A stretch of DNA of 64,000 nucleotides from Devosia sp. FKR38 (GCF_005222805.1 NZ_STGC01000002.1:447836-511835); one strand, 5' to 3'. Counted from the stretch's first letter, positions 43,847 to 55,978 are shown. Translations and numbers: made by a program. Notes: a model not told the origin generated them from the letters alone.

Positions 43847-45088
43847 ATGACGACTATCCCGCCACGGGCCCCGGCCTGGCTGATCTGGGGCCTGGGCCTG
43901 ACCCAGGTGATTGGCTATGGCACGCTCTATTACAGCTTTGGTCCGCTGGCGCCGCATCTGGCGGCCAGCTTCGGCTGGCCCGAGACGGCGCTGTTTGGCG
44001 CGCTGGCGGCGTCGCTACTGCTGAGCGGGACAATTGCCCCCTGGGTAGGCCGGCTGGCCGACCGGCATGGCGCCGGACCGCTGATGGGACTGGGGTCGCT
44101 GGCGGCGGCGCTGGCGCTGGTGGGTTGCGCCCTGGCCCCCAATGGCCCGACCTTCACAATGGCCCTGCTGGCCATCGAATTTGCCTCGGCTTTCGTGCTC
44201 TATCCTTTGGCTTTTGCTGCGCTGGCGCAGATTGCCGGCGCTGGCGCCCAGCGGCAGATCGTGCATCTGACACTGATTGCCGGCTTTGCCTCGACGCTGT
44301 TCTGGCCGCTCACCACCTTGCTGGTCGCGCAGCTGGGCTGGCGCGGCACCTATCTGGTGTTTGCCGGGCTGAACCTGACCCTGTGCTTGCCCGTGCATCT
44401 GGCGCTGGCGCGCCATGTGCGGCAGAGCCGGGCCGCCGGGCGCGTTCCTGCAGTTGCCGTGGGGGTGGCCCGGCCCGAGCAGGTGCGCCTGCTCGTCTGG
44501 ATCATGTTGGCCGGATTTGCCCTGACCGGGGTCTTGGCGTCGTCGGTGACCATCCACATGGTGGGTCTGCTGGCCGGGTTGGGCGTAGGTTCCGCGGGCG
44601 TCGCAGTGGCAGCGCTGTTCGGGCCGGCCCAGGTGGCCAGCCGGCTGATCAATATGGGCTGGGGCAGCAGGCTGCCACAGCCCTGGCTGGCGGTGATCGC
44701 GGCGAGCCTGATGCCGCTGGGCGCCCTGGTGCTGGTGCTCACCGCTCCCTCGCCGATCGGGGCGATGGTGTTTGCGCTGTTGTTCGGGCTGGGCTCGGGC
44801 CTGTTCAGCATTGTCGGCGGCACGCTGCCGCTGACGCTGTTTGGCACCCAGGGCTATGGGCAGCGGCTGGGCATGGTCAATGCCGGCCGGCAACTGGCCT
44901 CGGCACTGGCGCCGTTCCTGTTCTCGCTGCTGGCGAGCCTACTGGGCACGGCGCCGGCCCTGTTGCTGGCGGCCGGCGCCGGCGTCTTGGCCGTCGGCGC
45001 CTTTGCCAGCATCGGCTGGCAGACCCGGCCGGGTGCGCTCAGCGCCAGCCCAGGCCCGGCGCCACATGGGTCAGGATCGATTCAATGA
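43847..45088 (+). CDS. MFS transporter, possibly arsenite efflux ArsK-like
   Basis: Inner-membrane transporter of 413 aa with about 12 helices. It starts WLIWGLGLTQVIGYGTLYYSFGPLAPHLAASFGW, a sequence typical of MFS proteins found beside ArsR regulators in Rhizobiales, among them ArsK. No arsenic-binding cysteines stand out, so the substrate remains an inference from the neighbouring arsR. Start ATG 43847 lies 44 nt after arsR. The last 50 nt overlap the convergent LLM oxidoreductase gene. Confidence 0.75.
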   Translation: MTTIPPRAPAWLIWGLGLTQVIGYGTLYYSFGPLAPHLAASFGWPETALFGALAASLLLSGTIAPWVGRLADRHGAGPLMGLGSLAAALALVGCALAPNGPTFTMALLAIEFASAFVLYPLAFAALAQIAGAGAQRQIVHLTLIAGFASTLFWPLTTLLVAQLGWRGTYLVFAGLNLTLCLPVHLALARHVRQSRAAGRVPAVAVGVARPEQVRLLVWIMLAGFALTGVLASSVTIHMVGLLAGLGVGSAGVAVAALFGPAQVASRLINMGWGSRLPQPWLAVIAASLMPLGALVLVLTAPSPIGAMVFALLFGLGSGLFSIVGGTLPLTLFGTQGYGQRLGMVNAGRQLASALAPFLFSLLASLLGTAPALLLAAGAGVLAVGAFASIGWQTRPGALSASPGPAPHGSGSIQ

Positions 45089-46061
45089 CATGGGCATTGT
45101 AGTCGACGCCGAGCTGATTGGGCACGGTGAGCAGCAGGGTATCGGCCTCGGCAATCGCCTCGTCCTCGGCCAATAGCTTGATCAGCGCATCGGGCTCGGC
45201 GGTATAGCCACGGCCGAAAACGGCGCGCTTTTCCGGCTCGATATAGCCGAACTGGTCCTGCTCGGGGCGACCGCGGCCGAAATAGGCGCGGTCCATGTCA
45301 TTGACCAGGGCAAAGATCGAGCGGCTGACCGAAACGCGCGGCTCATGGGCATGGCCGGCCTCTTTCCAGGCGGCGCGATAGGCGCGGATCTGCTCGGCCT
45401 GCTGGATGTGGAAGGGCTTGCCGCTTTCGTCGAACTTGAGCGTCGAGCTCTGCAGATTCATGCCCAGCTTGGCCGCCCAGATGGCGGTGTCATTGGTGGC
45501 GCTGCCCCACCAGATGCGCTCGCGCAGGCCGGGTGAATGCGGCTCGAGCCGCAGCTTGCCGGGCGGATTGGGGAACATGGGGCTGGGATTGGGCTCGGCA
45601 AAGCCATGGCCCTTGAGCACTTCGAGGAACACTTCGGTCTGGCCGCGGGCCATGTCGGCGTCGGTCTGGCCTTCGGCTGGGGCATAGCCGAAATAGCGAT
45701 AGCCCTCGATGACCTGTTCGGGCGAGCCGCGGCTGATGCCGAGCTGCAGCCGGCCCCCCGAGATGAGATCGGCGGCGCCGGCATCTTCGGCCATATAGAG
45801 CGGGTTCTCGTAGCGCATATCGATCACGGCGGTGCCGATCTCGATCTTTTTGGTGCGGGCACCAACGGCGGCCAGCAGCGGAAAGGGCGAGGCCAGCTGG
45901 CGGGCAAAGTGATGCACGCGGAAATAGGCGCCGTCGGCGCCCAGTTCCTCGGCCGCCACGGCCAGATCAATGGACTGCAGCAGCGCGTCGCCGGCCGAAC
46001 GCGTGCCCGACTGCGGCGAGGGCGACCAATGGCCGAAGGAGAGGAAACCGATGTTTTTCAT
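45039..46061 (-). CDS. LLM class flavin-dependent oxidoreductase
   Basis: Cytoplasmic bacterial luciferase-like TIM-barrel protein of 340 aa. Family features include GADGAYFRVHHFARQLASPFPLLAAVGART, EIGTAVIDMRYENPLYMAEDAGAADLISGGRLQLGISRGSPEQ and WWGSATNDTAIWAA. A reduced-FMN monooxygenase or reductase role is probable; the substrate is unknown. The start MKNIGFLSFGHWSP at 46061 is preceded by no strong ribosome-binding site. It is monocistronic and convergent with the ArsK-like gene, with overlapping 3' ends. Confidence 0.85.
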   Translation of the reverse strand: MKNIGFLSFGHWSPSPQSGTRSAGDALLQSIDLAVAAEELGADGAYFRVHHFARQLASPFPLLAAVGARTKKIEIGTAVIDMRYENPLYMAEDAGAADLISGGRLQLGISRGSPEQVIEGYRYFGYAPAEGQTDADMARGQTEVFLEVLKGHGFAEPNPSPMFPNPPGKLRLEPHSPGLRERIWWGSATNDTAIWAAKLGMNLQSSTLKFDESGKPFHIQQAEQIRAYRAAWKEAGHAHEPRVSVSRSIFALVNDMDRAYFGRGRPEQDQFGYIEPEKRAVFGRGYTAEPDALIKLLAEDEAIAEADTLLLTVPNQLGVDYNAHVIESILTHVAPGLGWR

Positions 46062-46251
46062 GAAAATGGACCTGCGCGCTGGAAATGCCACGAACTTGTA
46101 GCTGTTGTTGGACCTTTAGCTAGTGGCGCATGGCACCGACGCCAAGGACTTTTGCCCGAACGGATTGATCATGGTGGTGAACAGTCGGGCCTGCAGAGAG
46201 TTTTGGGATGGTGCGGCGCGTACTTGTTTTGTGGACAATGCGCCATCATTT

Positions 46252-46265
46252 GATATAGGGATATC
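46252..46265. promoter_or_regulatory. Inverted repeat upstream of the Xre antitoxin
   Basis: GATAT-AGGG-ATATC, a 5-bp dyad 23 nt upstream of the antitoxin start. Such sites often mediate antitoxin autoregulation; the arms are short, so confidence is limited. Confidence 0.4.
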
Positions 46266-46288
46266 TACTCATTTGATGGAGACGCGTC

Positions 46289-46705
46289 ATGTCCGGGGTG
46301 GCAGCGGTTGCAGATCGACAGGATTTTTCGGCCGAAACCGACCGGGCGCGGCTATCGGGCGTAGCGCTCAAGGCCTATCGGCGCCTGATCGAGCAATGGC
46401 AGCTCAGCGGGCAGCAGGCGGCGGCGCTGCTCGATGTTTCCACCAGCACCTGGGAGCGGCTCAAAGCGAGCGAGAAGACAAAGCCGCTCAGCCAAGACCA
46501 GATGACGCGCATTTCGGCGCTGGTGGGGATCTATAAGGGGCTGCACCTGCTGTTTGCCGATGGCATGGCGGATGATTGGGTCCGGCTGGCCAATAGCGGC
46601 CCGCTATTTGGCCGCCTGAGCCCAATCGAGTCCATGCTCAAGGGCGGCATTCCGCAGATGCTTGAAGTGCGCCGCTATGTAGATGCGGTGCGCGGGGGTC
46701 TTTGA
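46289..46705 (+). CDS. MbcA/ParS/Xre family antitoxin
   Basis: Cytoplasmic antitoxin of 138 aa. The N-terminal half has an Xre-like helix-turn-helix (WQLSGQQAAALLDVSTSTWERLKA). The C-terminal half is DUF2384, with LLFADGMADDWVRLANSGPLFGRLSPIESML. It neutralises RES-domain toxins by blocking the active site. The stop lies 1 nt from the start region of the toxin gene. Autorepression through the dyad at 46252-46265 is likely. Confidence 0.88.
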   Translation: MSGVAAVADRQDFSAETDRARLSGVALKAYRRLIEQWQLSGQQAAALLDVSTSTWERLKASEKTKPLSQDQMTRISALVGIYKGLHLLFADGMADDWVRLANSGPLFGRLSPIESMLKGGIPQMLEVRRYVDAVRGGL

Positions 46706-46706
46706 T

Positions 46707-47426
46707 TTGTCCGTTGCCGGGGTTCCTATCATCACCGTGGCCTATCCGCGCACGGTGCGGCTGGTATCGACCGCCCGGCTGCGCGAATCGGTGCTGGCCA
46801 GCCTGGTCGATGGGGCCGGCGAACTGGCGATGCTGGCCGAGATCGAAGGCGCGACGAGCCAGCGCCAGATGGCAGAGCAACGCGGCATTTCGGGGCTGGC
46901 GGCAAATGAACTGGTTTATGACGTGCCACATGCCCATTTCATCAATGCCAGCTTTGCCTATGCCAAGCCCAGAGCGCCCAATCGCTTTAACGATGCCAAT
47001 AGGGGTGCCTGGTATGCCGCGCTGAGCACGCGGACCTGCCTTGCAGAAGTGGGCTTTCACCTGACGGCGTTCCTCGCCGCTGCCGGACGCTATGAGGCGG
47101 TGGTGGACTATGCCGAAATGGTTTGCAGCCAGGCGGGTGACTATCTCGACCTGCGGGAAATGCCGGAGCACCCGGCGCTGGGCAGCGACATCGCGACCGC
47201 TTATCCCGTTGGCAATCAACTGGCTTTGGCTGCACGGGCCGCGGGGGTCAATGGCATTGTCTATCCCTCAGTGCGACACAGGGGCGGTATTTGCATCGTG
47301 GCGCTGCGTCCGGCGGCGGTGCAATCGGTGCGGCAGGGGGATGTGTATCGCATGCGGTGGACCGGCGATCCGACGCCGGCGGTGGAGGGGCCGCTGTCGG
47401 GTGAGATGGGGCCAGCCAGCGCCTAA
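46707..47426 (+). CDS. RES-family NAD+-degrading toxin
   Basis: Cytoplasmic toxin of 239 aa. The RES domain has the Arg in PNRFNDANRGAWYAA, Glu in LAEVGFH and Ser in YPSVRHRGG as the expected active-site residues. RES toxins degrade NAD+ by phosphorolysis or hydrolysis. The start is not certain: a TTG at 46707 follows GGGGGTC, while an ATG at 46683 would overlap the antitoxin by 23 nt. The 3' end stops 9 nt before the convergent hicB gene. Confidence 0.88.
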   Translation: MSVAGVPIITVAYPRTVRLVSTARLRESVLASLVDGAGELAMLAEIEGATSQRQMAEQRGISGLAANELVYDVPHAHFINASFAYAKPRAPNRFNDANRGAWYAALSTRTCLAEVGFHLTAFLAAAGRYEAVVDYAEMVCSQAGDYLDLREMPEHPALGSDIATAYPVGNQLALAARAAGVNGIVYPSVRHRGGICIVALRPAAVQSVRQGDVYRMRWTGDPTPAVEGPLSGEMGPASA

Positions 47427-47435
47427 CGCGGAAGA

Positions 47436-47723
47436 CTATTCGGCCGCCTGATAATATTCAGCCGAGGGCCGGATGACGGCGACAACAGCGTCCACCGCTG
47501 CGGCTTGGAACTCGTCATCCTGCCGCAAGGCTTCAAGCGTGCGCGGCACTGGCTGCTCGCCCGGCCAGTCCTCGAAAGCAAAAGCCAAGACCGCCGCTGC
47601 CTCTGCGATAGCCTGGTCCAGCGTATCGCCCATAGCAATGACCCCGGGCACGTCCGGAAAGGAAACGCCGTAGCCGGAATCGGCATCCTTATGGATCAGG
47701 GCGATGTAGTGGACGTCACGCAT
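47436..47723 (-). CDS. hicB: HicB family antitoxin
   Basis: Cytoplasmic antitoxin of 95 aa. The HicB fold shows as YIALIHKDADSGYGVSFPDVPGVIAMGDTLDQAIAEAAAVLAF. No clear DNA-binding domain follows, so repression may depend on the toxin complex or be absent. It overlaps the hicA gene by 8 nt on the same strand, the standard hicAB order. It ends 9 nt from the RES toxin gene. Confidence 0.9.
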   Translation of the reverse strand: MRDVHYIALIHKDADSGYGVSFPDVPGVIAMGDTLDQAIAEAAAVLAFAFEDWPGEQPVPRTLEALRQDDEFQAAAVDAVVAVIRPSAEYYQAAE

Positions 47724-47928
47724 CTGTGTTGCTGTCCCAGCCTGCCTGCCGATAGATCGAGCGGACCGTACCGACGGGGATATCCTTGCGCGGATGCGGC
47801 AGGATTACCGTCCTGCCGCTCTCGACATGCCGGTATTTATGGTGCGAACCACGCGTCGAGACAAGAACGAAGCCGTCTGCGACGAGGCGGCGGGCAATTT
47901 TCCGACTGTCATGCAGTAACTTCATCAT
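47716..47928 (-). CDS. hicA: HicA family mRNA interferase toxin
   Basis: Small cytoplasmic RNase of 70 aa. The double-stranded-RNA-binding-like fold contains the catalytic His in STRGSHHKYRH, and PHPRKDIPVGTVRSIYRQAGW is the usual C-terminal helix. It cleaves mRNA when not bound by HicB. Start at 47928; MKLLHD at 47925 is an alternative. Confidence 0.9.
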   Translation of the reverse strand: MMKLLHDSRKIARRLVADGFVLVSTRGSHHKYRHVESGRTVILPHPRKDIPVGTVRSIYRQAGWDSNTDA

Positions 47929-48001
47929 TTCGTCCCCTCGATCAACATGTCGAAGGTCGAGTAGCAGTAGAACAGTTGTCGCTCGAACTACGCCAGGATC
48001 G

Positions 48002-48058
48002 GACGTCCAGATTGCTCACGCTCAGCGCGTTGCCCTGGATGAATTCGCGGCGGGCGTC
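48002..48058 (-). pseudogene. Remnant of a gyrB 3' end
   Basis: Read on the minus strand, this 57-nt stretch encodes [18 protein letters not shown] and runs on without a stop; the real GyrB ends [18 protein letters not shown]. The two DNA copies (48002-48058 and 48923-48979) differ at about 8 positions, so the copy is diverged, not a recent duplication. It ends exactly where the gyrB coding sequence ends, minus the stop codon. It lies between hicA and the nitrilase gene, 920 nt from gyrB, in the same orientation. Confidence 0.8.
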
Positions 48059-48067
48059 GGACGCGCT

Positions 48068-48901
48068 CTAGAGCACAGTGCGGCTGGCGCTGCGCGGGTC
48101 CTCGACGGCGCGGCTGCGATAGATTTCGCCATCGCGGGCCAATTTGCGCCAGGGGCGGGCCTTGTTCAAGGCGATGTCGTAGCGGGGGTCATCGCGGTCA
48201 ATGGTGCCCATAACCACGGTGGGCGCCGCAAGCTCGGGCGCGCTTGCTGCGACGTACCCGTCCGGCCCGATGAAGCGGCTGGGCAGGGCCGCGCCGCATT
48301 GTGCCGGCGTGGAGAGTGACAGCCAGACATTGTTGGTCGCCGCGTGCGCCTGCGCCAACACGGCAAACATCGGGTCCGCTGCATAGGCCGAGAACAGCAT
48401 GCACTCGACCCCCAGCAGGGCGTTCTCGGCAAAGAGTTCGGGGAATTGCACCTCGATGCACAGCGCAAAGCCGAAGCGGACGCCATCGATATCAAAAACG
48501 ACCACTTCGGCGCCGGGGCTATACCAGTCGGTGATCTCGGTGTGCGAACAGAAGCGTTTGTCGTAGCGGGTAACGATCTCACCTGCTGACGAAATCACAT
48601 AGAGGCTGTTATGCGGCCGATTGGGCGGGGTCAGCTGGTGGTTGCAGCCGAGGACCACCCAGATGTCGAGGTCGAGCGTCATCGCCTGGATCTTGGCCAG
48701 TTCATCGGCAATGGCGGGCCAGTCGACCTTTGCCCAAGCGGCAACCTGGGCTTTGACATAGCCCGACAGCGCGCCTTCGGGGAAATGAACGAGTTGTGCC
48801 CCAGCGGACTTGGCGTCGGCCATCAGAGCGCGAATGTGCTGCCCGTTGGCGGCCACATCGGCCGTGATCAGGCTTTGCGCCGTAGCAATACGCAGAGGCA
48901 T
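48068..48901 (-). CDS. Carbon-nitrogen hydrolase (nitrilase superfamily)
   Basis: Cytoplasmic hydrolase of 277 aa. The catalytic Glu-Lys-Cys set is present: Glu in VHFPEGALSGY, Lys in RYDKRFCSHTE and Cys in GFALCIEVQFPEL. It hydrolyses amides or nitriles; the substrate is unknown. ATG 48901 (MPLRIATAQS) is chosen; a TTG at 48916 is upstream. It lies between gyrB and a remnant of the gyrB 3' end, which suggests later acquisition. Confidence 0.85.
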   Translation of the reverse strand: MPLRIATAQSLITADVAANGQHIRALMADAKSAGAQLVHFPEGALSGYVKAQVAAWAKVDWPAIADELAKIQAMTLDLDIWVVLGCNHQLTPPNRPHNSLYVISSAGEIVTRYDKRFCSHTEITDWYSPGAEVVVFDIDGVRFGFALCIEVQFPELFAENALLGVECMLFSAYAADPMFAVLAQAHAATNNVWLSLSTPAQCGAALPSRFIGPDGYVAASAPELAAPTVVMGTIDRDDPRYDIALNKARPWRKLARDGEIYRSRAVEDPRSASRTVL

Positions 48902-48919
48902 CGCCACGGCCCGCAAATC

Positions 48920-52643
<3,724 letters not shown>

Positions 52644-52681
52644 GAGTGTCTGCCGGCCATCATGTTATTCAACCCACCGCC

Positions 52682-52766
52682 CGTCACCCTCGGGCTTGAC
52701 CCGAGGGCGTTGCACTTAAATTGCATCTGCAAGTGAAGAGCCCTCGGGTCAAGCCCGAGGGTGACG
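52682..52766. repeat. Paired palindromic repeat between dnaN and recF
   Basis: Two 27-nt arms (52682-52708 and 52740-52766) are perfect reverse complements. Each arm contains CCCTCGGG-CTTGA-CCCGAGGG and so is palindromic itself. The spacer of 31 nt is AT-richer (GTTGCACTTAAATTGCATCTG). This arrangement resembles REP/BIME-type elements, and the CCCTCGGGTCAAGCCCGAGGG core recurs in many alphaproteobacterial genomes. Confidence 0.85.
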
Positions 52767-52796
52767 ATCGAGGTTGGTGCGAGCAATATCGCCCAC

Positions 52797-53918
52797 TCAA
52801 ACACGCATCGGCATCAGCACATAGAGCGCGCGGGTTTCGCCCTCGTCCTTGACCAGGGTGGGCGAGCCGGCGTCGTTGAACATGAACACGGCGCTGTCGC
52901 TGCGGATCTGGCCGATGATGTCGAGCAGATAGCGGGCGTTGAAGCCGATCTCGAAGCCATCGGTGTCGAATTCCACCGCCAGCTCCTCGCTGGCCGTGCC
53001 GTGATCGGGATTGGTCACCGAGAGCTCGAGCAGGCCATCCTTGGCCTGGAGCTTGACGGCCTTGCCGCCGCGATCGGAGGCAATGGTGGAGACGCGGTCG
53101 ACAGCGGTGGCAAAGGCCGCGCGGTCGACATTCATCTGCTTGTCGTTGTTCTTGGGCGTCACGCGATCATAATCGGGGAAGGTGCCTTCGATGAGCTTGC
53201 TGAGCAGCACCACCGAGCCGACGGTGAAGCGGATCTTGGTGTCGCTGACTTCAACGGTCACATCGCCATCGGCACCGTCGAGGAGCTTTTGGACTTCGCC
53301 AACGGTCTTTTTCGGCACGATGATGCCGGGCATGCCCTTGGCGCCAACCGGGGCCTCGATCTCGGCGCGCGCCATGCGGTGGCCGTCGGTGGCCACGGCG
53401 CGCAGCACGGTGCCCGTGCCGGAGATGTCGATGGTGTGGAAATAGATGCCGTTGAGATAGTAGCGGGTTTCTTCATTACTGATGGCGAACTGGGTGCGCT
53501 CGATCAGCTCGCGCAGCGCGGCGGCCGGCATGGTGAACTCATGGCCGAAGCTGCCCGACTTGAGATCGGGGAAACTGTCGGGCGACAGGCACGCCAGGTT
53601 AAAGCGCGAGCGGCCCGAGGTCAGCACCATGTTCTCGCCGCCATCGGTTTCGAGGCGCACTTCAGCGCCATCGGCCAGCTTGCGGACGATTTCATAGAGC
53701 GTATGCGCCGGCACCGTGGTGGTGCCGGGTGTCGCGACCATGGCGGGGACCGATTCGGTCACTTCGATATCCAGGTCGGTCGCGCGCAGCTCCACCTTGT
53801 CATCGCCGGCCTTGAACAGCACGTTGGCGAGAATGGGGTAAGTGTTCCGCCGTTCCACGACCCGGTGCACATGGCTCAGCGACTTGAGCAGATGATTGCG
53901 TTCGAGCGTGACTTTCAT
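52797..53918 (-). CDS. dnaN: DNA polymerase III sliding clamp (beta subunit)
   Basis: Cytoplasmic ring-shaped clamp subunit of 373 aa. It begins MKVTLERNHLLKSLSHVHRVVERRNTYPILANVLF and ends YVLMPMRV, both characteristic. Internal NKQMNVDRAAFATAVDRVSTIASDRGGKAVKL and FEIGFNARYLLDI are in place. It tethers polymerase to DNA. dnaA lies 2.2 kb away, on the same strand but separated by two opposite-strand genes. Confidence 0.97.
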   Translation of the reverse strand: MKVTLERNHLLKSLSHVHRVVERRNTYPILANVLFKAGDDKVELRATDLDIEVTESVPAMVATPGTTTVPAHTLYEIVRKLADGAEVRLETDGGENMVLTSGRSRFNLACLSPDSFPDLKSGSFGHEFTMPAAALRELIERTQFAISNEETRYYLNGIYFHTIDISGTGTVLRAVATDGHRMARAEIEAPVGAKGMPGIIVPKKTVGEVQKLLDGADGDVTVEVSDTKIRFTVGSVVLLSKLIEGTFPDYDRVTPKNNDKQMNVDRAAFATAVDRVSTIASDRGGKAVKLQAKDGLLELSVTNPDHGTASEELAVEFDTDGFEIGFNARYLLDIIGQIRSDSAVFMFNDAGSPTLVKDEGETRALYVLMPMRV

Positions 53919-53956
53919 GCGGCAATATCCCTGGCACTACGCGGCTGCGTCTGGCA

Positions 53957-53982
53957 GCAAAAAACCCCCGGCAAGCCGGGGT
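53957..53982 (-). terminator. Minus-strand terminator upstream of dnaN
   Basis: On the minus strand, AACCCCGGC-TT-GCCGGGG then GTTTTTT. It lies 40-64 nt upstream of the dnaN start and directs termination towards dnaN, so dnaN needs a promoter inside the remaining short interval or a read-through. It may be a leftover of a previous upstream gene. Confidence 0.75.
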
Positions 53983-54116
53983 TGGACATTTACAATTTGG
54001 TGACCAAAACGCAAGGGCAGGCCGCATTTTGCCCCCGGCAAATGCGCTGGGCCTGATGGGCTGTATCGCGCGGCAAATCTGGTTAGGGTCGGGCCAGGCG
54101 AATCTGGGAGGGATCA

Positions 54117-54983
54117 ATGAGCACGTGTTTTGAAGCCGGCGGCGTGGCGGTGATTACCGGCGGCGCCAGCGGCATCGGCCGGGCGGCGGCGCGCCGCGCG
54201 GCCGCAGCGGGCATGGGCGTGGCCCTGGTGGACGTCAACGAAGTCAAGCTGACGAGCCTGGCCGAAGAGCTGGGCGGCGTGGTGGGGGCTGATCGCGTGC
54301 TGGCCGCCAATATCGACGTCGCCGACCCCTCTGCCATGCTGTCGCTGGCCGACGAAGTGGCGCACCGCCTGGGCGCAGTGACGCTGCTGATGAACAATGC
54401 CGCGGCCTTTGTGGCGGGCGGCGCCGGGGGGATTCTGGACCCCAATGACAATTGGCAGCGGCTGTTCGCGGTCAATGTGCTGGGGGTGGTCAATGGCGTG
54501 CAGGCCTTTCTGCCCGGCATGCTGGCGTCGGGCAAAGCCGGCGTCATCGTCAATACCGGCTCCAAGCAGGGCCTGACCAATCCGCCGGGCAATCCGGCCT
54601 ATAATACCTCCAAGGCGGCCGTGAATGCCTACACACAGAACCTGGCGCGTGACCTGCGCGAGCGGCCCGGCTGTGTCATTAGCGCGCATCTGCTGATCCC
54701 GGGCTGGACGACCACCGGCGACGCCGAACACCGGCCCGGCGCCTGGCTGCCCGAGCAGGTGGTTGACCTGATGGTACAGTCCATTGCCGCTGATCGCTTC
54801 TTCATCCTCTGCCCGGACGATGAGACGCCCAACGCCATCGACCACAAACGCATCCTGTGGAATGCGCTCGACATCGTCGAGAACCGCCCGGCGCTGTCGC
54901 GCTGGCATCCCGACTACAAGGCGGCCTTTGCCGCCTTCATGGCCGACGAGGGCACCATGCCCAAAACAGGATCAGCACAATGA
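54117..54983 (+). CDS. Short-chain dehydrogenase/reductase
   Basis: Cytoplasmic oxidoreductase of 288 aa. The cofactor motif TGGASGIG lies at 14-21, NNAA near 93-96, catalytic Ser 149 in NTGSKQG, and the YxxxK pair Tyr 162 and Lys 166 in AYNTSKAAV. Substrate unknown. The C-terminal extension ending FAAFMADEGTMPKTGSAQ overlaps the next gene by ATGA. With the aldo/keto reductase it forms a two-gene operon between dnaN and dnaA on the opposite strand. Confidence 0.88.
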   Translation: MSTCFEAGGVAVITGGASGIGRAAARRAAAAGMGVALVDVNEVKLTSLAEELGGVVGADRVLAANIDVADPSAMLSLADEVAHRLGAVTLLMNNAAAFVAGGAGGILDPNDNWQRLFAVNVLGVVNGVQAFLPGMLASGKAGVIVNTGSKQGLTNPPGNPAYNTSKAAVNAYTQNLARDLRERPGCVISAHLLIPGWTTTGDAEHRPGAWLPEQVVDLMVQSIAADRFFILCPDDETPNAIDHKRILWNALDIVENRPALSRWHPDYKAAFAAFMADEGTMPKTGSAQ

Positions 54984-55969
54984 GCATCCTAGCAAGCAGC
55001 ACGATGACCCTGTGGAACGGCCAGAGTGTGCCGCGCATTGGCCTGGGCTGCTGGGCCATCGGCGGGCCGACGCTCAATGATGGGCCATCCACCTCCTATG
55101 GCGCCACCGACGATGCGCAGTCGCGCGCAGCGCTGCAGGCCGGCTATGAGATGGGGGCGCGCGTCTTTGATACGGCAGCCGGCTATGGCGCAGGCCATTC
55201 CGAAGTATTGGTCGGGCAAGAGATCGCCCGGCACGCCGACGCCGTCATCATCACCAAATTCGGCTTTGAGGTCGATCATGCCAATCGCCGCAATGGCGAT
55301 GTCAATGTCACGCCCCAAGGCATCCGCAGCGTCATCGACGGCAGCCGCAGCCGGCTCAAGCGCGACCGCATCGACCTGGCGCTGCTGCATCTCAACGAAA
55401 TGGATACGGCCCTGGCGCCGCAGGTGTTCGACACGCTCGAAACCCTGGTGGCCGAAGGCTGGATCGGCGCCTATGGCTGGAGCACCGACTTCATGCCGCA
55501 GGCCCGGGCAGCGGCGGACTATCCGCATTTCGTGGCCATCGAGAACGACTACAATGTGTTCACGCCGGCCCGTGAATTGATGGACTTCGTCAGCGCGCGC
55601 AAACTGGTGTCGATCAGCCGGCTGCCGCTGGCCATGGGCCTGCTGACCGGCAAATATGCCCCCGACAGCACGCTGGGCCGCGACGACGTGCGCGCGCAGG
55701 ACTTTGCCTGGCTGCGCTTCTTTAAAGATGGCAAGCCCAGCGCCGACTATCTGATGCGCCTCGGCGCCATCCGCGAACTGCTGCAGAGCGGCGGGCGCAC
55801 GCTGGCGCAGGGCGCGCTGGGCTGGATCCTTGCCAGTTCCGACCGGGCCCTGCCAGTGCCCGGCTTCCGCAGCGTCGCGCAGGTGCGCGACAATCTGGGC
55901 GCCCTCGACAAGGGGCCCCTGCCGGCAGCGATCATGGCCGAGATCGCGGGCCTATTGGCGGCCGAATAG
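54980..55969 (+). CDS. Aldo/keto reductase
   Basis: Cytoplasmic TIM-barrel reductase of 329 aa. Catalytic residues fit the family: Asp and Tyr in GARVFDTAAGYGAGHSEVLVG, Lys in VIITKFGFEVD, while the usual His is less clear in LLHLNEMD. PRIGLGCWAIGGP and the C-terminal VPGFRSVAQVRDNLGAL are typical of AKRs acting on sugars or small carbonyls. It begins in a 4-nt overlap with the SDR gene. Joint function in sugar or polyol metabolism is plausible but not demonstrated. Confidence 0.88.
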   Translation: MSILASSTMTLWNGQSVPRIGLGCWAIGGPTLNDGPSTSYGATDDAQSRAALQAGYEMGARVFDTAAGYGAGHSEVLVGQEIARHADAVIITKFGFEVDHANRRNGDVNVTPQGIRSVIDGSRSRLKRDRIDLALLHLNEMDTALAPQVFDTLETLVAEGWIGAYGWSTDFMPQARAAADYPHFVAIENDYNVFTPARELMDFVSARKLVSISRLPLAMGLLTGKYAPDSTLGRDDVRAQDFAWLRFFKDGKPSADYLMRLGAIRELLQSGGRTLAQGALGWILASSDRALPVPGFRSVAQVRDNLGALDKGPLPAAIMAEIAGLLAAE

Positions 55970-55978
55970 GCAAGCGGC

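Noticed and set aside
46207-46256. Sigma-70 promoter TTGTGG-17-GATATA before the Xre antitoxin
   Set aside because: Both hexamers fit the consensus poorly; the spacing alone is not enough.
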